Assembly: GCA_045593555.1 (NCBI GenBank)
Contig: JAZNWU010000029.1
Coordinates: forward strand, 1 to 64,000
From: Fimenecus sp045593555
GTDB taxonomy: Bacteria > Bacillota > Clostridia > Oscillospirales > Acutalibacteraceae
DNA: 64,000 bases
Direction: 5' to 3'
The notes below the pieces were generated by a model, which saw only the letters and a list, made by a program, of their open reading frames with translations, was not told the origin of the DNA and made no database searches. Below, piece by piece: positions 24,656-33,742 of this stretch. The stretch's first letter is position 1. The number at the start of each line of letters is the position of its first letter. The position numbers and the translations under genes were made by a program.

Positions 24656-24682
24656 AAGGCAGGGACTAACCCTGCCTTATTC
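24656..24682 (+). terminator. Hairpin after potD
   Basis: AAGGCAGGG (24656-24664), loop ACTAA, CCCTGCCTT (24670-24678). The T run is weak, so readthrough into the next gene is possible. Confidence 0.6.
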
Positions 24683-24695
24683 ATAGGTGAAAATA

Positions 24696-25430
24696 ATGAC
24701 AGAAAAACAAAAGCGATTTGAAGAATTAGCATCTCGTTCAAATGAGCGTGGATATGCAGTTTATTCCGATTTTCTCGGTCTTTCCGAAATATCGGAGCTT
24801 TGTGCTGTTCGTTTTTCTGTACCTGTAACACTTTGGGGCGGTTATGAAAATGCTGAAAGATGCGTTGCTTGTTTTGGAGATAGAGAGTATTTTACAGATA
24901 ACACCGATTACCCGATAAAGTGTATTCTTATAAAACCCGTTAATCAAAAATTTGCAGATAATCTTACTCATCGTGATTTTTTAGGCTCACTTATGGGACT
25001 TGGAATCCGTCGTGAGGTGTTAGGGGATATTATTATCAGCGAAAACTGTGGTTATATTTTCTGCCTTGATACAATTTTTGACTATATTATTGAAAATCTT
25101 ACACAAGTAAGGCATACGACTGTAAAATGTGAAATTGCTGATAATATTCCAACAGATGCTTTGCCACAAGCTGAAAACAGAGAAATTATTGTATCGTCTG
25201 AAAGACTTGATGTGATAGTGTCTGCTATTTACAAAATGTCAAGAAGTCAGGTCTTGCCACTTTTTTATACAGAAAAGGTTTTTGTGAATGGTGCAGTAAA
25301 GCTGAGTCCGTCAACAAATGTAAACAGCGGAGATAAAATTTCTGTCAGAGGATATGGCAGATTTATATATAACGGTGTACTTCGTACCACCAAGAAGGAC
25401 AGACTTGTTATAAGTGTTGATGTGTTTTAA
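24696..25430 (+). CDS. ylmH: YlmH-family S4-domain RNA-binding protein
   Basis: The N-terminal and middle parts match YlmH: a YAVYSDFLGLSE segment, LWGGYENAERCVACFGD, and HRDFLGSLMGLGIRREVLGD, the most conserved piece. The S4 RNA-binding domain is at about residues 175-240 (SERLDVIVSAIYKMSRSQV, ...VNSGDKISVRGYGR). YlmH proteins bind ribosomal RNA and are linked to rescue or division-cluster functions, though here the gene is not beside ftsZ. I use ATG 24696 because AGGTGAAAATA gives the better spacing; GTG 24687 is the alternative. Confidence 0.9.
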   Translation: MTEKQKRFEELASRSNERGYAVYSDFLGLSEISELCAVRFSVPVTLWGGYENAERCVACFGDREYFTDNTDYPIKCILIKPVNQKFADNLTHRDFLGSLMGLGIRREVLGDIIISENCGYIFCLDTIFDYIIENLTQVRHTTVKCEIADNIPTDALPQAENREIIVSSERLDVIVSAIYKMSRSQVLPLFYTEKVFVNGAVKLSPSTNVNSGDKISVRGYGRFIYNGVLRTTKKDRLVISVDVF

Positions 25431-25440
25431 GACAAGAAAA

Positions 25441-25476
25441 GACCACTTGACTAAAAATCAAGTGGTCAAAATTTTT
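25441..25476. terminator. Bidirectional terminator between ylmH and the panT-like gene
   Basis: GACCACTTGA (25441-25450), loop CTAAAAA, TCAAGTGGTC (25458-25467), then AAAATTTTTA. Confidence 0.85.
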
Positions 25477-26086
25477 ACTTAAATTTCTTTACAGCTTTCT
25501 GTACGATCAATGCAACAGGTGGTGAAATAATCGTTGTTCCGACGATTTCCAATAACCCGTTAAGCCCGACAAAGGCAATTAAGAATGCCCAGATATTCTC
25601 TGTACCTGCTCTCATCCCCATTATGTAATCAGTTTTACCAAAGAGAAGAATAAGAGATGCCACAAAGAGAGCGGTGTTAATTACAGGTGCTGAAAAACTT
25701 GCTACAACAACTGCAACACCTTTTTTTACTTTACAGAGTACCTTGTATATTATTCCACAGAGATAGCCCATAAGAACTCTCGGCACAAGACACATTATAA
25801 ATGTAAAAATAGGGTTTATCTGGAGCAGAGCTGCTCCGAATGGCGACATACCAAAGCATTGAATAAAACTTGAAATGCCAAATACAAGTCCTAAAAATGC
25901 TCCTGATTTTTCACCTAAAGTGATAGCACCAACTGCAACAGGTATCATAATAAAGGTCATTTCCACAGCACCTAATCTCAGGTAGCCGATAGGGGTAAAC
26001 GCCATAAGTACCACAATTGCTGCAAGCACTGCGTTTTGGACAAGAAAAAGAGTTCTTGCTTTTCTTGTCGCTTTTGTTGTTTTCAT
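25475..26086 (-). CDS. ECF transporter S component, probably for pantothenate (PanT-like)
   Basis: A 203-residue integral membrane protein with about six helices. It begins with a basic segment and VQNAVLAAIVVLMAFTPIGY, followed by the S-component pattern VEMTFIMIPVAVGAITLGEK, and PVINTALFVASLILLFG further on. It lies 64 bp downstream of a type III pantothenate kinase gene on the same strand, so pantothenate is the likely substrate, to be trapped by phosphorylation. It needs a shared ECF ATPase/T module that is not in this window. Confidence 0.82.
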   Translation of the reverse strand: MKTTKATRKARTLFLVQNAVLAAIVVLMAFTPIGYLRLGAVEMTFIMIPVAVGAITLGEKSGAFLGLVFGISSFIQCFGMSPFGAALLQINPIFTFIMCLVPRVLMGYLCGIIYKVLCKVKKGVAVVVASFSAPVINTALFVASLILLFGKTDYIMGMRAGTENIWAFLIAFVGLNGLLEIVGTTIISPPVALIVQKAVKKFK

Positions 26087-26150
26087 TTATATTCCTCCTT
26101 GCTGTTGCTCACTATGGATGCAACGCAAAAAAATTGATGAAAATAAAAAT

Positions 26151-26915
26151 TTAATTGTTTTTTTCGTAAATTGTTTTAAGTCCCTTTAAGATAAGGTGAC
26201 GGTCATAAACGATTTCTCTTTTACAAACAGGGGAAATAAAATATGAGAGTCCACCTGTTGCAACGATTGTTGCAGGTTCACCTAATTCTTCTGCAAATTT
26301 ATCGAGAATACCGTCAATCATAGCAGCTGTACCAAGGACAACGCCACTCTGCATACTTTCAACTGTATTTGTGCCACAAGCTTTTTTAGGTGGCTCAAGG
26401 CTGATTGTAGGTAAAAGTGAACTTGTGTCAGTAAGTGCTTTAAGAGAAATCTGCACACCGGGAGCAATCATACAACCCCTGAAGCCTTTGTTTTTGTCAA
26501 CTGCACAAACTTTTGTTGCAGTTCCAAGGTCAATGATGAATGCAGGTAACGGATATTGAGCCATAGCACCCACAGCACCTGCTGCAAGGTCAGCACCTAA
26601 CTGTGCCGGGTTGTCAATAAGAATATTAAGACCTGTTTTAACTCCCGGAGATAAAATCAATGAGTCTTTTCCGGTAAGTTTTTTAATAGCATTTGTAACT
26701 GATTCTGTAATTTCAGGCACAACAGAAGAAATCACAACACCTGAAATGTCATTGTACTGAATTTTATGCATTACAAAAATATTAGTGAAATCCATAGCGT
26801 ATTGGTCGTCGGTTTTCTGTCTTTCAGTAGCAAGTCTTGCACTGACAGTAAGCTCGTCACCCTGAAAAAGACCGATGTTTATATTGGTATTTCCTATATC
26901 CATTGTAAGAAGCAT
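26151..26915 (-). CDS. coaX: Type III pantothenate kinase
   Basis: CoaX phosphorylates pantothenate, the first step of coenzyme A synthesis. It has an ASKHA fold: phosphate-1 motif MDIGNTNINIGLF at the start, VVISSVVPEITESV in the middle, and PAFIIDLGTATKVCAVD with catalytic aspartate, then GCMIAPGVQISLKAL. The variant GADLAAGAVGA is a known CoaX block. At 254 residues it is full length. The ECF S component downstream suggests coupled uptake and phosphorylation. Confidence 0.95.
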   Translation of the reverse strand: MLLTMDIGNTNINIGLFQGDELTVSARLATERQKTDDQYAMDFTNIFVMHKIQYNDISGVVISSVVPEITESVTNAIKKLTGKDSLILSPGVKTGLNILIDNPAQLGADLAAGAVGAMAQYPLPAFIIDLGTATKVCAVDKNKGFRGCMIAPGVQISLKALTDTSSLLPTISLEPPKKACGTNTVESMQSGVVLGTAAMIDGILDKFAEELGEPATIVATGGLSYFISPVCKREIVYDRHLILKGLKTIYEKNN

Positions 26916-27003
26916 ATTATCACCTCACAAAATCGATACAATAAGTATATACCATTTTTTGTTGTTTAGCAAGTGAATTCGTGATATAATTGGGTTGATA
27001 AAT

Positions 27004-27075
27004 GTCATTCTGAGCAAAGCGAAGAATCTAACAAAATGAAAAGAGATTCTTCGTCGTTTTACTCCTCAGAATGAC
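27004..27075. repeat. Dispersed palindromic repeat, copy 1
   Basis: GTCATTCTGAGC...GAAGAATCT at the left is complementary to AGATTCTTCGTCG...CTCAGAATGAC at the right, forming a long imperfect hairpin. It sits 28 bp before a gene. One of six copies in the window. Confidence 0.85.
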
Positions 27076-27102
27076 AAACTATAAAAATTAGTTGGTGAAA
27101 AA

Positions 27103-27981
27103 ATGCTCTGTAACCTTTGTCCAAGAAATTGTAATATAGAAAGAACTGAAAATACAGGTAACGGTTTTTGCAAAATGCCCCTGAATCCTGTCCTTGCCCG
27201 TGCCGATATTCATAATTGGGAAGAACCTTGTATAAGTGGTGAAAATGGTACAGGTGCCATATTCTTTTCAGGTTGCAGTCTTAAATGTTGCTTTTGTCAG
27301 AATTATCCCATAAGCCACGAAAATAAAGGTAAGGAAATCATAACTGACCGACTTGTTGAAATAATAAAAGAGCTTGAAGCAAAAGGTGTACATACAATCG
27401 ATTTTGTAAACCCAACTCATTTTTCACACGTTTTAATTGATGCCCTGTCAAAATACAAACCGTCAGTTCCTGTTGTGTATAACAGTTCAGGATATGACAG
27501 CGTTGAAACTCTCAAGAAACTTCAGGGTCTTGTGGATGTTTATCTTCCTGACCTTAAATATTTCAGTAGTGAAAAATCAATGAAATATGCAAAGTGTCCT
27601 AACTACTTTGAAAAAACAAGTGAAGCAATTCTTGAAATGTACCGTCAACAGCCTGAAAATGAGTTCAAAGACGGTATTATCCAAAAGGGACTTATCATCC
27701 GTCATCTTGTTTTACCTGCTAATATAGATGAAAGCAAAAACATCCTTTTGTGGATAAAAGAGAATTTACCAAAAGATACATATATAAGCCTTATGAGCCA
27801 GTATACTCCATACGGAAATATTGCTGAATTCAAAGAACTTAACAGACGACTTACAACTGCAGAATACAACAAAGTTGTTGACTATTTCCTTGAATTGGGA
27901 CTCGAGAATGGCTTTATGCAGGAAAAGTCGTCAGCAAAAACTGATTTTATACCTGATTTTGATATGACAGGCGTAAAATAA
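27103..27981 (+). CDS. Radical SAM protein of the PflA-like (AmmeMemo/YgjT-type) group
   Basis: An N-terminal CNLCPRNC motif precedes the radical SAM motif GCSLKCCFCQNYPIS (CxxxCxxC) near residue 60. The core continues IDFVNPTHFSHVLIDAL, VDVYLPDLKYFS and LIIRHLVLPANID, the pattern of proteins annotated as pyruvate formate-lyase activating enzyme-related. At 292 residues it lacks a glycyl-radical partner gene nearby, so a specific activase role is unlikely. The substrate is unknown. Confidence 0.85.
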   Translation: MLCNLCPRNCNIERTENTGNGFCKMPLNPVLARADIHNWEEPCISGENGTGAIFFSGCSLKCCFCQNYPISHENKGKEIITDRLVEIIKELEAKGVHTIDFVNPTHFSHVLIDALSKYKPSVPVVYNSSGYDSVETLKKLQGLVDVYLPDLKYFSSEKSMKYAKCPNYFEKTSEAILEMYRQQPENEFKDGIIQKGLIIRHLVLPANIDESKNILLWIKENLPKDTYISLMSQYTPYGNIAEFKELNRRLTTAEYNKVVDYFLELGLENGFMQEKSSAKTDFIPDFDMTGVK

Positions 27982-28045
27982 TATTGAAATCTATAAAAAT
28001 TATGATATAATTTTTACATATATTTTAAGAAAGAAGGATTTAAAC

Positions 28046-28504
28046 ATGAAAGGATTTTTAAAAGAATTCAAAGAATTCGCTATGCGTGGTAACGTAATTG
28101 ACCTTGCAGTCGGCGTTATTATCGGTGGTGCATTCCAGAAAATTATCAACTCACTTGTAAACGATATTATTATGCCTCTTATCGGTCTTGCATTAAAGGG
28201 TGCTGACTTTGCAACAAAGTTCGTAGCTCTTGACGGTGGCGATTATGCAACTATCGAAGAAGCAACAGAAGCAGGTGCTGCAATTCTTACATATGGTAAT
28301 TTTATCGCAGTTATCCTTGACTTTATCATTGTTGCATTCGTAATCTTCTGTCTTGTTAAGGGTATCAATACTCTCAGAGCAAAGACAGCTAAAGCGGAAG
28401 AGGTTGTAGAAGAAGCTCCTACAACAAAGGTTTGTCCATTCTGTAAGAGTGAAATCGCTATTGATGCTACAAAGTGCTGTCACTGTACATCAGATGTTGA
28501 ATAA
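28046..28504 (+). CDS. mscL: Large-conductance mechanosensitive channel MscL with a C-terminal zinc ribbon
   Basis: MscL releases solutes under osmotic downshock. The N-terminal helix MKGFLKEFKEFAMRGNVIDL and TM1 with AVGVIIGGAFQKIINSLVND are highly conserved; TM2 is LDFIIVAFVIFCLVKGIN. After the usual acidic helix the protein gains CPFCKSEIAIDATKCCHC (about residues 131-149), a two-CxxC zinc ribbon, making it 152 residues. Such ribbons occur in several clostridial MscL. A TTGAAA/TATAAT promoter precedes it. The gene is followed after 3 bp by proC. Confidence 0.96.
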   Translation: MKGFLKEFKEFAMRGNVIDLAVGVIIGGAFQKIINSLVNDIIMPLIGLALKGADFATKFVALDGGDYATIEEATEAGAAILTYGNFIAVILDFIIVAFVIFCLVKGINTLRAKTAKAEEVVEEAPTTKVCPFCKSEIAIDATKCCHCTSDVE

Positions 28505-28506
28505 TT

Positions 28507-29304
28507 ATGTATAAGCTTGGTTTTATCGGCTGTGGCAATATGGCAACTGCCATTATTGGCGGTGCTGTGTCTTCAGAATTTCTTAAGGGTGAAGAAATCT
28601 GCGTGTTTGACGTTGATAACTCGAAAGCAGAATCTCTTAACAAAGAATATGGTGTGAACATATCTTCAACTGTTGAGGATATTGCAGAAAAATGTGAATT
28701 TATCGTTCTTGCAGTTAAGCCTCAGGTTTTTCCTGTAGTGTTGCCACAAATTAAAGAATATGTAAAAGAGTCTGTTGTGGTGTCAATTGGCGCAGGTAAA
28801 ACGCTCGAATATATCGGCAGTTTTCTCAATGAAAAAGCATCGATTATCCGTGTAATGCCGAACATCAATGCAAAAGTAGGTGCTTCAATGAGTGCTGTTT
28901 GCAGAAATGATTTTGCAGATGAAAATGCACTCACATTTGTAAAAGGACTCTGCAAGTCTTTTGGTGAAGTAATGGAGCTTTCTGAAAGTCAGTTTCCGTT
29001 ATTCGGTGTAATTGCAGGATGTTCACCTGCATATTCCTTTATGTTCATTGACTCAATGGCTCGTGAGGCCGTTAAAAACGGAATGAAAAAGGATGAGGCA
29101 TTGAAAATCTGTGCACAGGCTGTACTTGGTAGTGCAAAAATGATTCTTGAGGATAAGGAGAATAATCCTTGGTCATTAATCAACAGCGTTTGTTCACCGG
29201 GTGGGACAACAATTGAAGGTGTAGCAAAACTTCAGGAAGAAAAATTTGACACAGCAGTTATGGATGCAGTTAAAGCGTCACTTGATAAAGATAAAAAACT
29301 ATAA
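28507..29304 (+). CDS. proC: Pyrroline-5-carboxylate reductase
   Basis: ProC performs the last step of proline synthesis, reducing pyrroline-5-carboxylate with NAD(P)H. The N-terminal Rossmann motif is LGFIGCGNMATAIIGG, followed by VLAVKPQVFPVVL, IIRVMPNINAKVGASM and the C-terminal ALKICAQAVLGSAKMI and SVCSPGGTTIEGV, the proC signature. It has 265 residues and begins 3 bp after mscL, so the two are probably cotranscribed; osmotic relevance (proline as compatible solute) is possible. Confidence 0.96.
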   Translation: MYKLGFIGCGNMATAIIGGAVSSEFLKGEEICVFDVDNSKAESLNKEYGVNISSTVEDIAEKCEFIVLAVKPQVFPVVLPQIKEYVKESVVVSIGAGKTLEYIGSFLNEKASIIRVMPNINAKVGASMSAVCRNDFADENALTFVKGLCKSFGEVMELSESQFPLFGVIAGCSPAYSFMFIDSMAREAVKNGMKKDEALKICAQAVLGSAKMILEDKENNPWSLINSVCSPGGTTIEGVAKLQEEKFDTAVMDAVKASLDKDKKL

Positions 29305-29345
29305 ACACGTAGTGGCAGGCTTCCACGCCTGCAAAAAAATAAAAG

Positions 29346-29410
29346 GTCATTCTGAGGAACGAAGTGACGAAGAATCTAATGATGAGATTCTTCGCTATGC
29401 TCAGAATGAC
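29346..29410. repeat. Dispersed palindromic repeat, copy 2 (inverted orientation)
   Basis: GTCATTCTGAGG...GACGAAGAATC pairs with GATTCTTCGC...CTCAGAATGAC. At 65 bp it is the shortest complete copy. It lies between convergent proC and cysK, where it could act as a terminator, with a T run following on the + strand. Confidence 0.85.
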
Positions 29411-29427
29411 TTGCTTTTTTATTTGAT

Positions 29428-30351
29428 TTAAAATAATTCAGTTGACAAATATCTGTCACCAGTATCGGGAAGAAGCACAACAATATTTTTGTCTGTGTTT
29501 TCTTCCTTTTTTGCAAGCTCTATGGCAGCGTGAAGAGCTGCACCTGAAGAAATTCCCACAAGAATTCCTTCTTTTTTTGCAAGGAGTCGTGCTGATTCAT
29601 AAGCCTCATCACCTGAAACAGTTACGATTTCATCAATTATTTTTGTGTTCAGAACTTCAGGGATAAAGCCTGCACCAATTCCTTGTAAAGGATGAGGTCC
29701 TGCTTTGCCACCTGAAAGGACAGGTGAGTCACAAGGCTCAATTCCTACGATTTTAATGTTTCCGTTTTTAGATTTAAGATATTCGCCTGTGCCTGTAATC
29801 GTACCGCCGGTACCCACACCTGCAACGAAGATGTCGATAGTACCGTCAGTATCTTCCCAGATTTCGGGACCTGTTGTGTTGCGATGTGCCTGTGGATTGG
29901 CAGGATTTACAAATTGTCCTGCGACAATGCTGTTTGGGATTTCTTTTGATAATTCTTCAGCCTTTTGAATTGCACCATTCATACCCTTACTACCGTCTGT
30001 AAGTACTAATTCAGCACCATAAGCGGCAATAAGCTTTCTGCGTTCTTCAGACATTGTTTCAGGCATTGTGATGATAAGACGATAGCCTTTTGATGCAGCA
30101 ACAGACGCAAGTCCTATACCTGTGTTACCACTTGTAGGCTCAATGATAACTGAACCTTCTTTTAAAATGCCTTTTGCTTCTGCATCTTCAATCATTTGAA
30201 GTGCAACTCTGTCCTTGACACTTCCTGCAGGGTTTAAATATTCAAGTTTTGCGAAAACTTTTGCTTTTAGATTTAGTTCCTTTTCTAAATTACATAACTC
30301 CAAAAGGGGAGTTTTGCCGATTAACTCTGATACATTACGATAAATATTCAT
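29428..30351 (-). CDS. cysK: Cysteine synthase A
   Basis: A PLP enzyme that converts O-acetylserine and sulfide to cysteine. The PLP lysine is in NPAGSVKDRVA (about residue 47), the substrate loop is PTSGNTGIGLA, the phosphate loop is GVGTGGTITGTG, and the late GISSGAALHAA is present. At 307 residues it is typical of CysK. The start ATG 30351 is preceded by GGAGGT. It is a single gene. Confidence 0.96.
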   Translation of the reverse strand: MNIYRNVSELIGKTPLLELCNLEKELNLKAKVFAKLEYLNPAGSVKDRVALQMIEDAEAKGILKEGSVIIEPTSGNTGIGLASVAASKGYRLIITMPETMSEERRKLIAAYGAELVLTDGSKGMNGAIQKAEELSKEIPNSIVAGQFVNPANPQAHRNTTGPEIWEDTDGTIDIFVAGVGTGGTITGTGEYLKSKNGNIKIVGIEPCDSPVLSGGKAGPHPLQGIGAGFIPEVLNTKIIDEIVTVSGDEAYESARLLAKKEGILVGISSGAALHAAIELAKKEENTDKNIVVLLPDTGDRYLSTELF

Positions 30352-30427
30352 TGTGATTACCTCCGTAAAAAAGCTGACTATATTATATAATAATACTTAA
30401 TACATTTCAAGAATATACAAAAGAAAA

Positions 30428-30460
30428 CAGCCTGTAAGGTTTTTCCTCACAGGCTGAATA
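30428..30460 (-). terminator. Terminator of the APC permease gene
   Basis: CAGCCTGT (30428-30435) pairs with ACAGGCTG (30449-30456), with inner GG/CC. On the minus strand it is followed by TTTTCTTTTG. Confidence 0.8.
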
Positions 30461-30477
30461 TGTATTATTGTGTTTAA

Positions 30478-31920
30478 TTATGCCTTTTTCTTTGGCTTCA
30501 TAACGAGAGCACCGATTGCCATAATTACAACGAATACGATAAGGTAGAAAAGAACAGGACATGAGAATTCGCCGTTTTCTTTTGCTGCAAGATATGGAGC
30601 ATAACCATGTGAATAGATAGCAGCAATTACCATAAATGCAGAGCCGATAATACCGAGAGATGGAAGAACGAATCTCTTAACAGGTGAGAGGTTCTTTTCT
30701 TTTCTCATAAACTGAATGAACATTGGAATGTAAAGTCCGTAAATTGTGATGATAGGAAGCTCTGATGAGTCAAAGCTGAATTTACCGAACCAAGGTGTTG
30801 CAGTAAGGTTCGCACCATAGAAGTAAACGAGCCATGCAGCAACAACAACAAGACCAACGATACAAGAGTTAGATGGCATACCTGATGCAGGGTCAATCTG
30901 TTTCATAAGGTCAACCTTAGGACCCATGTTACGAACTGAAAGTGAGTACATACCACGGATACAACCGATAAGAAGACCGTTAAGAGTACCAAGACAAGAA
31001 ACTGCAACAAAGAGGTTAAGGATGTTGCCGAGAACATTACCGAAAACTGTTGTGAAAGCAGTTGTTGTGCCACTTTCCATAAGTGTTGTAACAGGAGCAC
31101 CACCTGCGATACCAATGTAGTAGAAGAGGTAAACTGCGATAATGATGATACCGCCTAATACAAGAGCAATTGGAAGATTCTTTTTAGAATTCTTGATTTC
31201 AGAGTTGATAGATGTTGCAAGAATCCAGCCTTCATAAGCGAATGCAGTAGCAACAACAGCACCGAAAAGTGTTGTGTAGTTGCCTGTGCCTGTTGCGAAG
31301 TTTTCAGTAAGCATTGAAGCACCTGCATCAACAGGAGCACCTGTCATATCGTGTGAAAGACCGTAGATTGTACCAACAACAGCCATTAAAAGAAGTGGAA
31401 TAAGCTTGATGAATGTTGCACCAATCTGAAGCTTACCTGCAAGCTTTGAAGAAAGAGTATTGATTGCGAAAACGCAAATGAGAATGAAACCTGCAAGAAG
31501 GAATGTTTCTGTACCTGTTACAGGGTCGCCTGCAAGCTGCAAATCAGGATTAACTGAAACTAAGAATGTAAGGAAATATCTTGCAGTGAGCCATGCAAGA
31601 ACCGATGTCATAGCAGGAGTATAAATAACAGTAGCAAACCAACCCATCATATAAGCATATTTACTACCAATTGTTGCTTCTGCATAGTCAACAAGTCCGT
31701 TAACCTTTTCATATTGCTGAGCCATAACGCAGAATGCGAGAACACAGCAAATCATAACGATACCGCCGATAATCCAAGCGATGATACCCATTGGCATATC
31801 ACCATTTGTCTTTTGAAGAATTGCCTGAGCTTTAAAGAAAACACCTGAGCCTACAACAGTACCTACAACCATGCAGATAGCCATTAAAAGGCCGTATTGT
31901 TTTTTGAGTCCTTTTTCCAT
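30478..31920 (-). CDS. APC-superfamily amino acid permease
   Basis: A membrane protein with about 12 helices. The first helix carries the APC signature VVGTVVGSGVFFKAQAILQK, helix 6 contains TAFAYEGWILATSINSEIKN with the conserved EGW, and late helices follow SSELPIITIYGLYIPMF. It probably imports or exchanges amino acids. The longest frame opens at 31932, but the ribosome binding site AAAGGATGG would overlap that ATG, so I choose ATG 31920 (MEKGLKKQYG). It is a single gene with its own terminator. Confidence 0.9.
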   Translation of the reverse strand: MEKGLKKQYGLLMAICMVVGTVVGSGVFFKAQAILQKTNGDMPMGIIAWIIGGIVMICCVLAFCVMAQQYEKVNGLVDYAEATIGSKYAYMMGWFATVIYTPAMTSVLAWLTARYFLTFLVSVNPDLQLAGDPVTGTETFLLAGFILICVFAINTLSSKLAGKLQIGATFIKLIPLLLMAVVGTIYGLSHDMTGAPVDAGASMLTENFATGTGNYTTLFGAVVATAFAYEGWILATSINSEIKNSKKNLPIALVLGGIIIIAVYLFYYIGIAGGAPVTTLMESGTTTAFTTVFGNVLGNILNLFVAVSCLGTLNGLLIGCIRGMYSLSVRNMGPKVDLMKQIDPASGMPSNSCIVGLVVVAAWLVYFYGANLTATPWFGKFSFDSSELPIITIYGLYIPMFIQFMRKEKNLSPVKRFVLPSLGIIGSAFMVIAAIYSHGYAPYLAAKENGEFSCPVLFYLIVFVVIMAIGALVMKPKKKA

Positions 31921-32068
31921 AATTGAACCCATCCTTTCACTTTAATAAGTTAAAATAATTATATGTTAAAAAATTGAATTTGTAAAGACAAAATGAACAA
32001 AAATAATTGAAAAAAATATGGTATTATTATATCATATAAATATGTTGTGCAGGAAAGGACTGAGAAAA

Positions 32069-33571
32069 ATGGCAGAAAGAAAATATTTGTGCATAGATTT
32101 AAAGTCATTTTATGCCTCAGTCGAATGTATTGAAAGAGGACTTAATCCACTTACGACAAATCTTGTTGTGGCAGATAAAGGCCGTACAGAAAAGACAATC
32201 TGTCTTGCTGTTACACCATCATTGAAATCTTATGGAGTTTCAGGCAGAGCAAGACTTTTCGAAGTCGTGCAAAAGGTAAAGGAAATCAATAATCAAAGAC
32301 GAAGAAAGGCACAAAAAAAAGAGTTTACAGGTGCATCTTCAAACGCAGTTGAACTCGAGAAAAATCCATCATTGGAACTTGATTACATCGTTGCACCGCC
32401 TCGTATGGCGTATTATATGGAATACAGCACACGTGTATATAATGTGTATCTTAAATATATCGCACCTGAGGATATTCACGTATATTCAATTGACGAGGTT
32501 TTTATTGATATAACGCATTATCTTGCGACATATAAAATGACAGCACATGATTTTGCAAGAAAGCTTATTGAAGAAGTGCTTAAAACAACGGGAATTACAG
32601 CAACTGCAGGAATAGGTACAAACATGTATCTTGCTAAAATTGCTATGGATATTGAGGCGAAGCATATTCCGGCTGATGAAGATGGAGTGCGAATTGCAGA
32701 ACTTGATGAAATGAGTTACCGTGAAAAATTATGGTCACATAAGCCTCTTACAGATTTCTGGAGAGTTGGTAAAGGTATTGCAACAAAACTTGAGAGATAT
32801 GGAATATACACTATGGGTGATGTTGCACGATATTCGCTTGTTGACGAAGATTTTTTGTATAAACTCTTTGGCATTAATGCAGAGTTGCTTATTGACCACG
32901 CTTGGGGCTGGGAACCTTGCACAATAGCAGATGTGAAAGCATATAAACCATCAACTAACAGTTTAAGCTCTGGTCAGGTGCTTCACACACCATATTATTT
33001 CAATAAGGCAAAATTAGTAACAAGAGAAATGACAGAACTTTTGGTGCTTGATTTGGTCGAAAAAGGTCTTGTGACAAATCAGATTGTACTGACAGTTGGA
33101 TACGATATTGAAAATCTTACAAATGATACAATAAGAAGCACTTATAAAGGTGAGATTATTACTGACCATTACGGAAGACAAGTGCCGAAATATGCACACG
33201 GTACAACAAATCTTACAAGACAGACATCGTCTTCAAAGCTGATTGTAGATGCAACAATGGATTTGTTCGATAAAATTGTAAATAAAAGCTTGCTGGTTAG
33301 AAGAATAACTATTGCAGCCTGTAAACTTGAAAGAGAATGTGACATGCAGAAAAAACTGCCTGAACAGTTGGATTTATTTACCGATTACGAGGCGTTGGAG
33401 AAAAAACATCAACAGGAAGAAAAAAACATTGCAAAGGAAAAGCGAATGCAACAGGCTGTGCTTGATATAAAGAAGAAATACGGAAAAAATGCAATTTTAA
33501 AGGGTATGAATCTTGAAGAAGGTGCAACTGCAAAAGACAGAAACAGTCAGATTGGTGGGCATAAAGCATAG
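32069..33571 (+). CDS. Y-family DNA polymerase (UvrX/UmuC-like)
   Basis: A translesion polymerase. The catalytic palm has IDLKSFYASVECIERGLNPL with the first Asp and YSIDEVFIDITHY with the Asp-Glu pair. The thumb helix-hairpin-helix is FWRVGKGIATKLERYGIYTM, and the little finger extends to about residue 420. A beta-clamp motif QLDLF follows near residue 435. The C-terminal tail is a charged coiled coil. The frame opens at 32018, but I start at ATG 32069 (MAERKYLCID), as in the family. A YolD-like gene lies 170 bp downstream, the usual partner of UvrX-type polymerases in Firmicutes. No clear LexA box was seen. Confidence 0.92.
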   Translation: MAERKYLCIDLKSFYASVECIERGLNPLTTNLVVADKGRTEKTICLAVTPSLKSYGVSGRARLFEVVQKVKEINNQRRRKAQKKEFTGASSNAVELEKNPSLELDYIVAPPRMAYYMEYSTRVYNVYLKYIAPEDIHVYSIDEVFIDITHYLATYKMTAHDFARKLIEEVLKTTGITATAGIGTNMYLAKIAMDIEAKHIPADEDGVRIAELDEMSYREKLWSHKPLTDFWRVGKGIATKLERYGIYTMGDVARYSLVDEDFLYKLFGINAELLIDHAWGWEPCTIADVKAYKPSTNSLSSGQVLHTPYYFNKAKLVTREMTELLVLDLVEKGLVTNQIVLTVGYDIENLTNDTIRSTYKGEIITDHYGRQVPKYAHGTTNLTRQTSSSKLIVDATMDLFDKIVNKSLLVRRITIAACKLERECDMQKKLPEQLDLFTDYEALEKKHQQEEKNIAKEKRMQQAVLDIKKKYGKNAILKGMNLEEGATAKDRNSQIGGHKA

Positions 33572-33578
33572 CAACCGG

Positions 33579-33726
33579 TAAATTATAATTTATCGAGGAG
33601 AATAAATTGGTATGTCATTCTGAGCGAAGCGAAGAATCTCTAACAAAGTAACCTATCAACCAACAGAGATTCTTCGTCGTTACACTCCTCAGAATGACAC
33701 AAAACATCCCTACAAACTCCAATTTA
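33579..33726. repeat. Dispersed palindromic repeat, copy 3, with extended flanks
   Basis: The core GTCATTCTGAG...CTCAGAATGAC is at 33614-33698. Its flanks, AATTATAATTTATCGAGGAG on the left and ACATCCCTACAAACTCCAAT on the right, recur in inverted orientation around copy 5 (56027-56171), so the element is about 148 bp. It lies between the polymerase and the YolD-like gene. Confidence 0.85.
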
Positions 33727-33742
33727 GCAAGGAGATAAGTAT

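Noticed and set aside
29309..29333. GCAGGC...GCCTGC hairpin after proC as a terminator
   Set aside because: It is followed by an A run on the + strand; the nearby palindromic repeat is the likelier terminator.
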